64,000 nt of DNA, from NCBI GenBank assembly GCA_947561715.1, contig OX387201.1, positions 16,010,001-16,074,000 on the forward strand. The letters run 5' to 3'. Every line of letters begins with the position of its first letter. The stretch's first letter is position 1. Of the stretch, positions 11,907 to 23,535 are shown in pieces. Both the position numbers and the translations under genes were made by a program. The notes below the pieces were generated by a model. That model did not search any database. It had not been told where the DNA came from and saw nothing but the letters and a program-made list of their open reading frames with translations. Origin of the DNA: Ascidia mentula. Its lineage: Eukaryota > Chordata > Ascidiacea > Phlebobranchia > Ascidiidae.

Positions 11907-13125
11907 ACTGCCCCGCAACACAGGATCCAACCTGTTTTATGCAGGGCAGCGACAAGAATTTGTATGCTACAACCTTGTAGCCTATTTAATTCCAAAATTT
12001 TTCTTCAAAAGAAACAATGAAAATATTTGAATGATCATAAATTCCAAGATAATTTTTCTTCTACTTTATACCACAAGCATGGAAACAAAAACATAATTTG
12101 GTATAATTTCAGAAGATATATATGTTTGTGTGATATTAACAAATACTTGGAAAAGACTAATACACCATAACACAGCCAGGTGGTCTTAAACCTTGATTCG
12201 CAGATAAGTCTGAGTAACATACAAATTCAATCGATCATTAATTGTATAATTACGTGGCGTATTTAATTTTGATTTATAACCAAAATAACAGGTGGCTGCT
12301 TTGTTAACACCTGGCCGATATCGTTCGTATGGATTGCTGTGTTGCATAGACTTACATGCGGATCAGTTTTTGCGACCTGGCTGTGTTATGGTGTATTAAG
12401 TATTTTCCCACTTCACTTTCGCATGACGCAACGTTTGAGCACGTGACCAAACAAATAACAGCTGTTTGGAGCTGAAGAGCAAAACCAGAAAATTTACAAA
12501 CATTACTCACACAAACATTTTCACCGTAACTATGCAACACGCAAAAATAAATTTTTAATACAAGAACATGAACTGCAAAATGATCATACACGAATACATT
12601 TTAATAATATTTTGCACTGTTGTTTGTTACGTATCGGTGGTTTGTCACGGTCCAAGGCACAAATGGTTTGTCATTAGTAACGCTCAAAAGTTTTTCGATT
12701 CTTGATAACACGTTGTGTTTTCAAGAATTAAAATTTTGGATGCTGTGCAATCAAAATATCACTTCAAATGCGTTATTCACAGTGGGTTTAATTCACACCA
12801 TAAGGAATGAGAATAAACGGAGTCATTTCCTGCGTATGTGCTAACTTTTGCACTTCTGTCAGCTGTTGAAAATGTTGAAAGTTTCAACGAATTAAGTGTC
12901 ACAAGCGACCATTCTTTCCTAATTTGAGTTGTTGCATGACATGGGTAAAGTTAAAAGTATATTTGTAATTGCAGAGCAAAGCAGTTTTGTGACAATTTAC
13001 TATTTAAAAATATTTCTTCAGTTACAATTGCTTTCTATGTGGGCATTTTCCTAAATATATGATTAATTTGCAGTGTTATTTACAAATATATGTTGTGTGC
13101 AAGTATTTTAGGAAACTTGTGAGAC
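11907..13125. promoter_or_regulatory. Divergent promoter region, PINK1-like and SANBR
   Basis: The two genes diverge across 1.2 kb with no supported gene between them. CACGTGAC at 12440-12447 is an E-box close to the CLEAR/MiT-TFE type. TGACGCAA at 12424-12431 resembles an ATF/C-EBP site, and CAGCTG lies at 12459-12464. A strong acceptor (TTTTAG) directly precedes the SANBR start codon, so its 5' leader is spliced, in cis or by a spliced leader. On the other side CATAAAACAG precedes the PINK1-like start. Binding roles are inferred from motif shape only. Confidence 0.4.
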
Positions 13126-15144
13126 ATGGAGTCAAAATTACAGACACAACAACTTGTGGCATCTCTAAAAAGGTTGGGAATATCCAACAACTTCAAGACT
13201 GTGGATAATGGACAGAACATGTACTCTTATATTTATTCACTAATAGCTAAAAAGCAAGACACAAATGGGGCAACTGACTCTTTAGAGAAGGGAAACGCTT
13301 TATCAGCAAGCCATGACTATAGTTACAGTGTCAAAGGAGATTGCCCTGAGAAAGAAGATCTCTTGGAACGAGATGAAATCAATGGGAACATGAACCAAAC
13401 TTCTGGACCAAATATGGTGATTCATGTTTGTGACGAAGCAAAAAACCTGAAACAAGATTTTACCTGCCCAAGAGATCTCTTAATTCAAGAAATGAAGTAT
13501 TTTGCTGATTATCTCTCTGTTGAATCGCAGAGACTGGAAGAAGTTGACATTTCGGTTCACTGTGATATTCACATATTTGATTGGCTAATGAGGTACGTTA
13601 AACGTGGTACTAATTTGCTGGATGATTGCAATGTGCCTCAACTTGATCCCAGCAATGTTATTTCAATTCTGATCTCATCTGACTTTTTGAAAATGGACAC
13701 ACTGGTTGACAATTGCATCACATTTTGTCACAAGAACATGTCATCAGTAATTGCTGCACCATGCAACATGAATTGCGTGAATGAAAAATTGACCTCATTG
13801 CTTGCTTCACGTTTTACTCACAATGAACTGGAGGACGTGAAAGACAGAAAAGACAAGTTTAAAAGTAAACTTTATTGCAAAAAAATTGAAAAGCTCTTTG
13901 AACCAAATCCTAACTATGAAGACTCACTTGGACAAGCTTGCTATCTATTTAAATGTTCAGTATGCCACCGTGTAATGACGGTAAAGCAGAGCAGAAGTAT
14001 TTCCTGTTTTAATGAACGTATTACCATTGGGCATACTGGGTTATTACAGCATGAACATATTCCTGACCGAAGCTGGGACATCAATGCATTCATTGTACGT
14101 CTTTATGAGGAGTTGCACAAATGGAGTCTTGTGTACTGGAGACTTTGGGGCCTGGTAAACAACCTAACTTGCTCCAGATGTAGTCACACATTTCAGCTTG
14201 CAGATTTTGGACAATGCAGGTATCACTCGGAAAGACCACAGTACCCTCCACCAACTGGCATGCCTGCCGACACACCAACTGGTTGTTATCCATGCTGTGA
14301 TGAAGAGACCTTTCGATTTGACCCATCTGGGGTAATAAAGGGTTGCAGCACAAGGGATCATATTGTGACCTCGCCTGAAGTGACTCACCACAAATGTTTG
14401 GACGACTTTCTTCTCCACAAGAATGTAGTGAAATCGGCAAAAACAGCAGTGCTCTCCCACACACCACTTAACATATTTGCAGCCGAGGAACAGTGCTGCA
14501 ACATACAGCCCAGTACCTCCCCCTTGCTGCAACACAAAATTGCTGTCCCTGTGGTTAAATCAACAAGCAGCATCAGAGTAAATACAGTCAGGAACCAGAT
14601 GACCAGGGGTGGCAGGGCCAGTGCGAGTGAAGATGACACCACTGGAGACGAAGACAACACAGGTGACCGAAAAAGTTACATCAGCTCTGCAGATACATCC
14701 ATGCACTATCCTGGTGGCTGGGGAGGATCAGCATCCTCTATTTCACTAAATATCCCTGGAAAAAACATGAAGAAGGGAAAAGATAAGGTAAAAACCTCAC
14801 CCGATGTGACTGTATTTGGAAAATATTCAAGCAAACAGAAATGGGACACAGGCTGTTCAATCCGCTGGAACCAGGACGCACAGCGTGAAGAGGATCACAA
14901 GCGTCTTCGTAGCATGTCACTTAACATCAACAAGCAAAGACAAACCGAGAAGCAGGAAAAAACAAAAGGCAAAGATACGAAGGAGAAAGAAGTGCAAGGC
15001 GGAATCTTCAGAAAACTTGAGTTGGCTTTCATTAATTCAAATCGGTGGCAAAGTGCGACGTCACAAATGCCGAACACAGGGCGTCAGTATCAGGGCGTAA
15101 ATGCAAAAGAAGTAAGAGGGAGGCTGAGATATTTAGGACGATAG
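13126..15144 (+). CDS. SANBR: SANBR (KIAA1841) homologue, BTB protein, single coding exon
   Basis: One uninterrupted 672-aa frame. From residue 95 (GPNMVIHVCDEAKNL) it follows human SANBR closely through the BTB domain (~97-205; DFTCPRDLLI, EEVDISVHCD, HIFDWLM). It then follows a cysteine-rich middle (CSVCHRVMT, WRLWG, LTCSRC) and a basic C-terminus with NQDAQREEDHKR. In vertebrates SANBR is a nuclear BTB regulator of class-switch recombination reported to bind corepressors. That role cannot apply directly here because tunicates lack switching antibodies. The N-terminus is about 50 residues shorter than in human, so only the last helix of the SANT region seems present. An in-frame TGA two codons upstream of the ATG rules out upstream coding sequence in this frame. 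The single coding exon contrasts with most neighbours. ALG3 starts 290 bp downstream on the same strand. Confidence 0.88.
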   Translation: MESKLQTQQLVASLKRLGISNNFKTVDNGQNMYSYIYSLIAKKQDTNGATDSLEKGNALSASHDYSYSVKGDCPEKEDLLERDEINGNMNQTSGPNMVIHVCDEAKNLKQDFTCPRDLLIQEMKYFADYLSVESQRLEEVDISVHCDIHIFDWLMRYVKRGTNLLDDCNVPQLDPSNVISILISSDFLKMDTLVDNCITFCHKNMSSVIAAPCNMNCVNEKLTSLLASRFTHNELEDVKDRKDKFKSKLYCKKIEKLFEPNPNYEDSLGQACYLFKCSVCHRVMTVKQSRSISCFNERITIGHTGLLQHEHIPDRSWDINAFIVRLYEELHKWSLVYWRLWGLVNNLTCSRCSHTFQLADFGQCRYHSERPQYPPPTGMPADTPTGCYPCCDEETFRFDPSGVIKGCSTRDHIVTSPEVTHHKCLDDFLLHKNVVKSAKTAVLSHTPLNIFAAEEQCCNIQPSTSPLLQHKIAVPVVKSTSSIRVNTVRNQMTRGGRASASEDDTTGDEDNTGDRKSYISSADTSMHYPGGWGGSASSISLNIPGKNMKKGKDKVKTSPDVTVFGKYSSKQKWDTGCSIRWNQDAQREEDHKRLRSMSLNINKQRQTEKQEKTKGKDTKEKEVQGGIFRKLELAFINSNRWQSATSQMPNTGRQYQGVNAKEVRGRLRYLGR

Positions 15145-15433
15145 TAATTTATCTAAAGTTCTTTTAGATCTTAATTACCACTGCCTGGTAAAAAGTACAA
15201 AATGCTTTTAAACTGTTTTTAGAAATTTGGTTTTTTATGCTGTCTACCTTTTATGTAAAACTTTGTGCTCTTTTTAGTGTTTGTGCATGTGTTTTTACAC
15301 AGTGGTTATTCGTGTATTCTCTGTGATATTTTTTATATTTTACATTTCAAAAAATGTTTAACCAATCTAGTTCACTGTGTTATGGTAGGTGCAATAGGTT
15401 TATGTGCAATTGTCAGTCCTGCAATAATTCAAT

Positions 15434-18400
15434 ATGCCAGTTACAAAGAAAAGGCCTCACATTTCCAGTTTGGTCGTTCAAAAACTGTTGAGTGAAGGAC
15501 CCAAGTTCATGTTCGATCCAAAGTACATTTCTGCTCTTGGGCTTTTATTGTGGAGTTTCGAAATCTTCCTCAATTATTTTATCATCACAAAAGTAAAATG
15601 TAAGCATATAGTTCCAATTTATTGTTTGGTAAAAATTATTTACACATTGGTGTTGCTCATATGTAATGCAATGATCAATTTTTTATGGAACTAACAATGG
15701 AACTAGTAAGCAAAGTGGAGCCAATAATATAATTTACAGCTGCACTGATGAGACCTTATAGGTCAAAACAGTGGCCATCTGTCTGCAGCTCACAGGAGTA
15801 ACAATAGTTAGTATATGATGTAAATGCATGAGATAAATGCTTGCAGATACAGAGATTGATTGGAAAGCTTACATGCAAGAAGTGGAGGGTTTTTTGAATG
15901 GGTCTTACAACTACACTGAACTCAGAGGAGACACAGGACCTCTGGTTTATCCAGCAGGTAATCAATTATAAATATAATTATATACATATATTTAGATAAA
16001 ACTGAACTTAACAATTTTAGCCTCAGGATGTTAAATACAAAATTTGTTTTGTTTTAATTCTTAGAAAAAGTATTTTATGCATAGTAATGTTTTTGTCTGA
16101 AACTTTATTTCTTGTGGTGGTTGATGGTCTTGAAGGAAACTTTGCATTCAAACTAACGTTTGTTTTTGCAGGTTTTGTTTACCTTTACTCTGTGCTTTAT
16201 TATTTAACAAACCATGGAACAAATGTAAGATTGGCTCAGTACATATTTCTCATATTTTACCTCGTCAATTTCATGTTGGTTGCTCGAATCTACCAAAAAA
16301 CTATGAAGGTAAGAAAAAATGTCAAGTTATATTGTTGCTTGAAACCAATTTCTACTTTTAAGAACACATGGTTACTGTTAACAATTAATAGGGTCATAGT
16401 TATGGTAATTTGTAATCCATTCTCTTCATATATATAGACATTGTTTTAATATTATGTAAAAATTTTTTATTGCATTACAGTGTCCTCCCTATGTGTTGTT
16501 GTTCATGTGTTGTACTTCATATCGAGTTCATTCTCTGTTTGTTCTGCGGTTGTTCAATGACCCTCTTGCTATGATGGTCTTTTATCTTGCACTCAACTGT
16601 TTTATTGACAAAAAATGGTATGTTTTATTTTATAAAATGGGAATTGCAAATTTCCAAATTCATAAGATTTGGACTTTCAGCATTTTGTTTGTAATTTCGG
16701 CTTTAATAATTGCTGATGGCCTCCATCTCAAGCATTTTGCTAAAATTAGGCAAAGAACAGAAGTTAACCTGAAAGCTTTTTATAAGCTTTTGAAAATTGT
16801 AATGTACAAAGAAAAATTGCTACAATGTTTCGTTATGTTTTAATTGGGGATTGATGTTTTTCAGGTACATTGGATCACTTCTCTTTAGTTTTGCAGTTTC
16901 CATTAAAATGAACATCCTCTTATTTGCTCCCGGTTTGCTCGTAGTCTACCTCAGTGAGATAGGTGTCCAACAAACAATCATCAATTTGTCCATTTGTGCT
17001 GCTTTGCAGGTTTGTTGAAAGATTTTAAAATAGCAAAATGTTAAACATAATTTGTAGTCTTTATTGACCTGGTAGGGAAATGTGATATCTGGTCGATCGG
17101 AATGTCACCTTTGCTGAGATATCATTTTTCAACAACTGTCCCTTTTAACAAATAGGTCATACAAATCTTACCTACTATCATTGGATCATGTTACTAACGA
17201 AATATAAAATATGGAAAAAATCAAGAACAGTATTATCAACACTTATCCTGTATGTGGGTTCTGAAAATGCATGGAAAAAATGAATATTAATTGATTTGAG
17301 GAGGCATTCCCTATTCTGTTGCAATTGCCCTAACGATTTCCACTTATGTATAATTATACCACAATCACAAAAACAGTTATTTCTATTAGGTGAAAATCAG
17401 TCAGCTTTCTATTTTACACAAATATTTTTCCTTGTAGAAAAATAAAAAGCAGGATGTCGAAAAATACTAGAGATAAATCTTCCTGAATTGTGGGAAAATA
17501 ATTTTTATTTTATTTTGCATTTAATATATCCTCAGATATTCCTTGCCGCTCCATTTCTTGCCACAAATCCATCAGGTTACCTGATTCGATCCTTCGATCT
17601 TGGTCGTCAGTTTTTTCATGTGTGGACTGTAAATTGGAGGTTTTTGTCTGTTGAGATGTTTGCAGATCGTAGATTCCATGCCGTGCTTCTTGTTACACAT
17701 TTACTGGTTTTGTTCCTCTTTGCTGCCTTTCGGTGGAGAAAGTAAGTGAAAAAGTTCCCCATAGAAAGTTGTTAAACCTGCTTCCAATAGACTTAATTGT
17801 ATTTTTTTGGGAAAAAAAACAACTTGTATAAAAAAGACTGTTTTTGTTTTTATTGCGAAGTGTATGTTGAAATTTTTAAATCTTTTTTAATTTCATTCTA
17901 ACATCAAAGTTTGTTTCAGAAATGTGGCAGACTTGTTCCATCTGATAAACTACAAGTTAAGATGGGATTGTGGTGTCTTGAAAACAAATGCTGATCATAT
18001 CCTTTACTATTTTTTCATCTTGCCAAGCTTTACTTTTAGCAATTACTGTGTTTGTTGAACAACTTAATAATTGATACAGCTGTTAATTAATAACTTTTAA
18101 AATAGTTGAAAATCCCAATTCTATAAATTTCTCCTTGACTTAAATATCTCACAGCTTGTGACAATCCTTTTTACCAGCAATCTCATAGGAATGTGCTTCA
18201 GTCGCTCCCTTCATTATCAGTTCTACATCTGGTACTACCACACCATACCACATCTGTTATGGTCAACATCATTATCCACGCCAGTCAGGTAACGTTTTCA
18301 CCAAAAAAGAAATAAACATTTTTTTTTTATGTATAAGCTGCAGACAGATGGCCACTGTTTCGACCTAAAAGGTCTCATCAGTGCATTTTTTTTTTACTTT

Positions 18401-18818
18401 GGAATGCATATAGAGCGTTTATTAATCTATGTGTAAAGTTAGTTCTTTTTATTTACAAATGCATAAATTCAGTATATTGTGTTTAGCTTTTAGTATACTA
18501 ATAGCTTTTCTTTGATACCCTATTAATATGTGGAATCAAAATCCAAGAAGCACTTAATTGCTGATTTGTTTGGTTTTCACATGTTGTATACTTTTTGAAA
18601 ACTGCTGTAGAAAAAATAATTTGTTAGTTTGTTTCCAACATTTTTGCAGATTGCTCGTTTTTGGTTTAATTGAGATGTGTTGGAACACATACCCTTCCAC
18701 CTCCATCAGTTCAATGGGACTGCACCTTTGCCACGCTTTCCTTCTTATCGGATTGTGGCGAAACCAAGGCTGCATTCTGGAATCCTCAACAAACGAAAAA
18801 GAAACAAAACATGACTGA
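15434..18818 (+). CDS. ALG3: ALG3 dolichyl-P-Man alpha-1,3-mannosyltransferase
   Basis: Nine exons give 427 aa (human 438): 15434-15599, 15847-15957, 16172-16308, 16481-16617, 16865-17009, 17536-17741, 17920-17996, 18153-18288, 18650-18818. ALG3 is a multi-pass ER membrane enzyme that adds the first lumenal mannose, alpha-1,3, to Man5GlcNAc2-PP-dolichol. Family blocks are easy to follow: [10 protein letters not shown] after the first membrane segment, [61 protein letters not shown] and WNTYPSTS. The first ATG of the exon frame, 55 codons before the conserved YTEIDW block, gives the expected N-terminal length. Intron 7 (17997-18152) is AT-AC type. Introns 1 and 8 each carry a hammerhead sequence in opposite orientation. 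AATAAA lies at 19101-19106. Confidence 0.95.
15738..15790 (+). ncRNA. Hammerhead ribozyme sequence, type I, copy 1
   Basis: The parts in order are stem I strand AGCTGCA (15738-15744), core CTGATGA (45-51), stem II GACC/GGTC closed by TTATA, box AAAA (65-68), and stem III CAG/CTG around the palindrome TGGCCA. The GTC cleavage triplet ends at 83 and stem I closes with TGCAGCT (84-90), which pairs perfectly with the first strand. The hammerhead box should read GAAA; the first base is A here, so this copy is probably weak or dead. It lies in ALG3 intron 1, in the sense direction. Confidence 0.8.
17997..18152 (+). other. U12-type AT-AC intron in ALG3
   Basis: The 5' splice site is ATATCCTTT, the exact minor-spliceosome consensus. 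The intron ends in AC at 18151-18152, and TCCTTGAC (18132-18139) matches the U12 branch consensus with its adenosine (18138) 14 nt from the end. Only this junction restores the ALG3 frame (N-A-D-Q-L-V-T). No GT lies at the end of exon 7. Confidence 0.92.
18337..18385 (-). ncRNA. Hammerhead ribozyme sequence, type I, copy 2
   Basis: Read on the minus strand it gives TGCA, CTGATGA, GACC-TTTTA-GGTC, GAAA, CAG-TGGCCAT-CTG, TC, TGCAGC. All invariant hammerhead core bases are present and the cleavage triplet is GTC. Stem I is only TGCA/TGCA here because a run of A replaces the outer strand. The copy lies in ALG3 intron 8, antisense to the gene, with a poly(T) tract beside it on the plus strand, which on its own strand is a run of A next to the element. 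Confidence 0.85.
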
Positions 18819-19100
18819 AAGCATATTCTTGCATGTTGAGTGATTATTTGCTTTCCAAAAAAGTTGATGTGAATTTTTCGTAAAAGTTTTGGCCCGCATT
18901 AATCAGGATTTAATATATTTGGATCGAATATACGTCGACATCGTGAATTGAAAATGTGCGTCACAAGGTTTCCGGTTCAAAGACTTTGAAACCAAAGCAG
19001 CAGTTTTCATCATAAAATCATAAAATTTTTTTATCATTGATGCCAAACTTTGCTTTTTGAAATATTGCAGTAAATACAGTTGTTCTTCATGTGCTTTTGG

Positions 19101-19106
19101 AATAAA
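19101..19106 (+). terminator. Poly(A) signal of ALG3
   Basis: AATAAA about 285 nt after the ALG3 stop codon and the first such hexamer downstream. Confidence 0.5.
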
Positions 19107-19519
19107 AAGATGTCTCACACAGTCTTGTGTTTGTGCGTTTATCCTAATAAGGATTAGCAATTTACAATGCAAGGCTTCTTGACATTTAGTAGAATGGCCT
19201 GAGGTATTAGGATAGTTTTCCAACCTGTTTTTATGCGAGGATGGTGGTTTAAGATTGGTTGCGATGGTTGTTGCCATAATCAGGAATTAAACCCAACATT
19301 AGGGTACCGAGATATAATTTTCGCTGTTTATTATTTACCTGCAACGCCGATTTGAATACTTTTAGATGGAGTGTTTCTTTTCAATTTTTTCACTGATAAT
19401 CTCTATATAAACTAAACAAATTAAATCAAGGCATTTTTTTCTCTTGCACGAAAAGTTACGCACATGAACAATAAACTTAAAACATAAACAGTCGAAACGC
19501 AAAAGTTAAAAGAGAACCT

Positions 19520-19579
19520 GTGGGCACTGATAAAAACATAAACGTTATCGAATCGGGCGCCCACGTCAAGGTGATTTCC
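19520..19579 (+). repeat. Second copy of the hairpin-rich dispersed repeat
   Basis: About 60 bp match the minus strand of 9081-9143 (shared blocks CGTTATCGA, GGCGCCCA, AAGGTGATTTCC). Sequence on either side may belong to the same element, but its ends are not clear. Confidence 0.5.
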
Positions 19580-19797
19580 TCAAAGAACTGTCTGCCGTTG
19601 GATCGCGGCCTGGCGCACCAGTAGTCGATGGGTTGGAAGAGTTTGGTGACCAAACAGTCATGCTGACCACAACAAAACTAAAACACCAACTCGGCTGAAT
19701 CAGGGGCAGTTAATTTTAGTAATACTAGAACGGATTTTTATTGGAAAAATGTGCAATTTATCTTTACTATCGCCGCCTTGGCGTTTCGCTTCACTTG

Positions 19798-19845
19798 TCC
19801 TGACGAGGGTATGTTGAATAACGACCGAAATGTCGTCCAAACAAG
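19798..19845 (+). repeat. Hammerhead-like stem-loop repeat fragment
   Basis: CTGACGA (19800-19806) is followed by a stem GGT..GTT-GAAT-AAC..ACC, then GAAA (27-30) and TGTC. The spacing matches the hammerhead 5' half and the related block in the foldback element near 26326. No stem I partner was found, so it is either a fragment or a look-alike. Confidence 0.4.
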
Positions 19846-19849
19846 TTTT

Positions 19850-22800
19850 CTTACCAGATGAGCTTTAAATTCTTGTGCAAATTATCATTTAACAAAATTA
19901 TAAAATGGCTTTTGTCAAAGTTATTTTTCAAGCAGAGTAAAAACTCAAAGTCGCCAAAGGGTTAATTATGACGTCGGCTGTTTTGGGAGCAGGAAAAATG
20001 TTAGTTCTACTAAAAAGTAATCGTCATCTTATTTATTTCACCGCCAGGTATACTTAATTGCTCTTTAATCAAACGCGATGATCTCTATTATCATATGCCA
20101 AGAGGTCCTCTTTTAAATTGTGATTAATAAATTTAAAAATCGTCTACCGCTAAGGGTCGATAAAGAGCAGTCAGATACAAGAATTCCGCATTGTCGCAAC
20201 GCGTGTGTGCCTCTGATAGCTTACCAGCTGCCATCGTTATCAGTGAACTTCCACAGCAAACATACGTAGCCGATAATAAGAGTGGTGTAATATTGATGCC
20301 CCAATTTAAAGCACACATTTATACCAATGTTACATTTCAACACACATTCTGTCGAGGTTTTTTGCACAAAGTGAGAGTTAATTCGATAGTCTTCTTTAAA
20401 ATTGGAACCATTTACCTCATTTCGTCGTCATTTTCGTGCCAACGCTCGCCTATTTAGAAAGTTACCGTCATATTAAAGCAACCGCAACTATTTCTGGACG
20501 GGTAATAAAAATAGAAGATGAATGAATCAGTGTCAAAATTTAGCGGATGAGTTGAAGCAGATGGGTTACAACCGATGATCAAGTTCTGTTTGTCTGTCAT
20601 CAAAATTGTCATTGAAACGTGACCAAACGCACTTGAGCAACAAACGCTGTTTCACAAGGGTGTGAAAATTGATTTGCGCAACTTTGTAAAAGTCGTTACG
20701 TGTCACGACGTGAATCGTTTCATGCAAAAATTAATGATGGTGCAATAGTTGTCAATCATCTTTTTTATTTTTTGTGTTATTTTCCTCTGAAATATCAACA
20801 ACAGTAACGGCGTAGAAACAAGTTTCGACCATTTTACGCTCCTTGTGGCTTATTTTCCAGAAAAAAGTCAATTCGTTTGCTAATAATTCTGTAGACTGTT
20901 TCGCGACGTAACTGCCTGGCAGACCATATTTAAAACATGTAGCATAAATAGCGTATAGGACGAACAAATTAAAAAATATTGTTGTGCTTTCAATGCTCAA
21001 TTTAAACCTTCATGAAACTTCCGAGAAATTCGTGACCAAAAATGTCTGCTTCAAATATTTTAGGGCGATGACATACGGCACGATATAATGCCTTGCATGA
21101 TATCTATTCCAGACGCGTCTCGTCAGCACTCCCAACAATTACACCTACACGAACCATTGTGTTGAGCCCAAGCGCGGGCCACTCAAATGGATTTTACAAA
21201 TCCGCCCGTATATTGCTGAGTTAAATTCGCAGTCGTGCTCTTGGGCGAGCTCGCCAATTACAGCCGTCCACTGCTCTTTGTGCCAAGCTACCACCAAGCG
21301 CAATTGCGTCTTGTCAACAATCCCACCTTCGCATCATCGACAACTTTAAGCCACTGCTTGGTAATTAACTTTCGGCGCCAACGCCTTTGTCGTTTCTATG
21401 ATTGATGTTGCGCTGACCTGCGTATCACGTGATTGTGGGTGTAACATAAAGATAATATTGTTTTGCCCTTTGAAACTATACAGGATCTGGATGGTGTTTC
21501 GCCACCAAGGGCGTTTCCATCAGTTTCTAAATTTATTTGTATTTAATGAATTTGGTCGAGCATTTTTTTAAAATGTATTTGGCGCAGTGGCATTTTGTTT
21601 TTGAACATCTTTCGTAGTGTCGGTTTTGTTCAAAGGGAATTTTAATTTAGTTTAGTGTTTGGTAACAAAACAAAATACACAAAATAAAATTAAACCACTG
21701 TGTTTAACAATATTTAAAAGCCTCAGTTATAAAATGTATTTTTGACTCGGGGAGGTTTCTGCATATGGAGTTTTTATGCTAATGATACAGTACACGTGAT
21801 CTAAGCTGAATGCTGACACTAAATATGTCTAAAGTTAATTCAGATCAACGATATATTAACTTTTGTACAGAGTTCCGCAACATACAATATATTGGGTGAA
21901 CGATAAAAGATAAATATAATTTTTTGGTTTCATAGCTTCTTGTAACCGATATGTAAATACAACGACAAACAGAAATATTGTATGTTGCTCAACTCCCCTG
22001 CAACCAAAAAGCCGACGTATTTGCTCATCAAACTCGCCATGACAAGTTTTACAAGCGCTTAGTTAATCATAAACTGGCTCCGGGATTGCGCAACACTTCC
22101 AGCCATTCCCAAAAATAGACGTTACGCGTCCCATCCAACTTGCAGACCTGCGACCAGCCAAGAAAACGATTTGCGGCCAATTACAATCCGGTAGGTGCGA
22201 CGTTACTAATTGCTCTGAACCACAGTAACCCGCAAGAGTTAACTAAGCATGGAGAGTGACGTCACAGTCCCTGGTGCTCACGAAACAGGGACACAAAGAT
22301 CACCTCTGAGCGCGGGGACAAAGCCGACAGTTTTGCACGCGAAGTCTTTGTAATTGGATGCCGGATTTGGGGCCAGTTAGGGATGGTTTGTTAGGTTCTG
22401 TAACAGCTCAAATGGCTTCAGTGTATATTTTTTCACTTTTTCTTATCTTGCAAACGTAGATGACTGCTCAAGTTCCAAATTAATTCAATCTGTGTGTGAA
22501 ATTGAGCGAACAATTTTTTTATCATTTATGAGAACTTTCTTTTTACTTCTGCAATTTAAACCAATAACAGAGCACCAAGCTTTTTTATAGAAGTTAAACT
22601 ATTCTTTCATTTGCTGCCTTGAAAAATATATGTTCGTTGTACTTTAAACTTAACAGACGACCAGACAACGTCAAACAAAACCAAAGTATTAACATTGCAC
22701 CAACCCAAGATTTAACTTAATACTCCCACTCAGAAGACGGAATATTATCACGTGACAAGCGTATGGTGCCATCATATGAGTTTTACTTGAAACGATTGCG

Positions 22801-23500
22801 GTGTGGTGAGTAACCTTGTGTGCTTTTGTGCGTAAAAGGCGCAAAATCCTGTGTTGATCTAGCCGTCATTTATGTTTGTTTGGGCGAAACCGCGTTTCCA
22901 ACACCTTCAGGTTGTGGTAGTAACGTGTCACACCCAAGGTAGTACTATTTTTAGTCGGCAAACGCCAGAGAAAATAGGACTTAAACCTTATGTGTTGCAA
23001 CGCGTTTGTGTCATTTAGACAGAAATAAGTGGCCCGTAGGCGGATCACATGTTTATTCAACTTGTGTATTTGCGAGATTACTAATAGGGTGCACTCGGCC
23101 TAATCGCCTAGGCTTCTGAGAACTCTGTTTTTAATTTCAGGAGTAAATAATAAAAATAAGCAAGATTTTCTATTGATACATAATAAAATATATAAGTACA
23201 TGCTGAGCGATCGAAACTTTTTTCTTTGCGTGAGATTATTTTTACGTCAATAGCACGCAATTAGGGAAAATTGCTGGTTTTCATAAAACCCATATTTACG
23301 CGACGGTTTCAACAGATGATGCAAACGCCACGAATTATTGTATTCGTCCGCAACGATTCGTAATCTCCATTAACTGCAGCACAAAAAATTACGCGAAATG
23401 ACTAAGACGCCAGAAATTACACTGCGCTTAAGGCAGGGTCTATCCGCATACCTGTTTACCACAACAATCCTAAACTGACCGCAAAAAACAGGTTGAAACT
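19850..23500. other. Gene-poor stretch between ALG3 and the phosphatase
   Basis: Only short frames without family resemblance. Local GC-rich patches (around 21100-21400 and 22000-22380) may be regulatory DNA of the phosphatase or old repeats, but I cannot assign them. No RNA gene was recognised. Confidence 0.45.
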
Positions 23501-23535
23501 AGAGCACGGAGCGTTAAACCCGGTATCAACAACTA

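Noticed and set aside
14090-14660. Several 90-125-codon minus-strand frames
   Set aside because: They are shadows of the SANBR coding exon.
15145-15433. SANBR-ALG3 operon
   Set aside because: Same strand and no AATAAA between them, but 290 bp is long for an ascidian operon gap and the sequence alone cannot show co-transcription.
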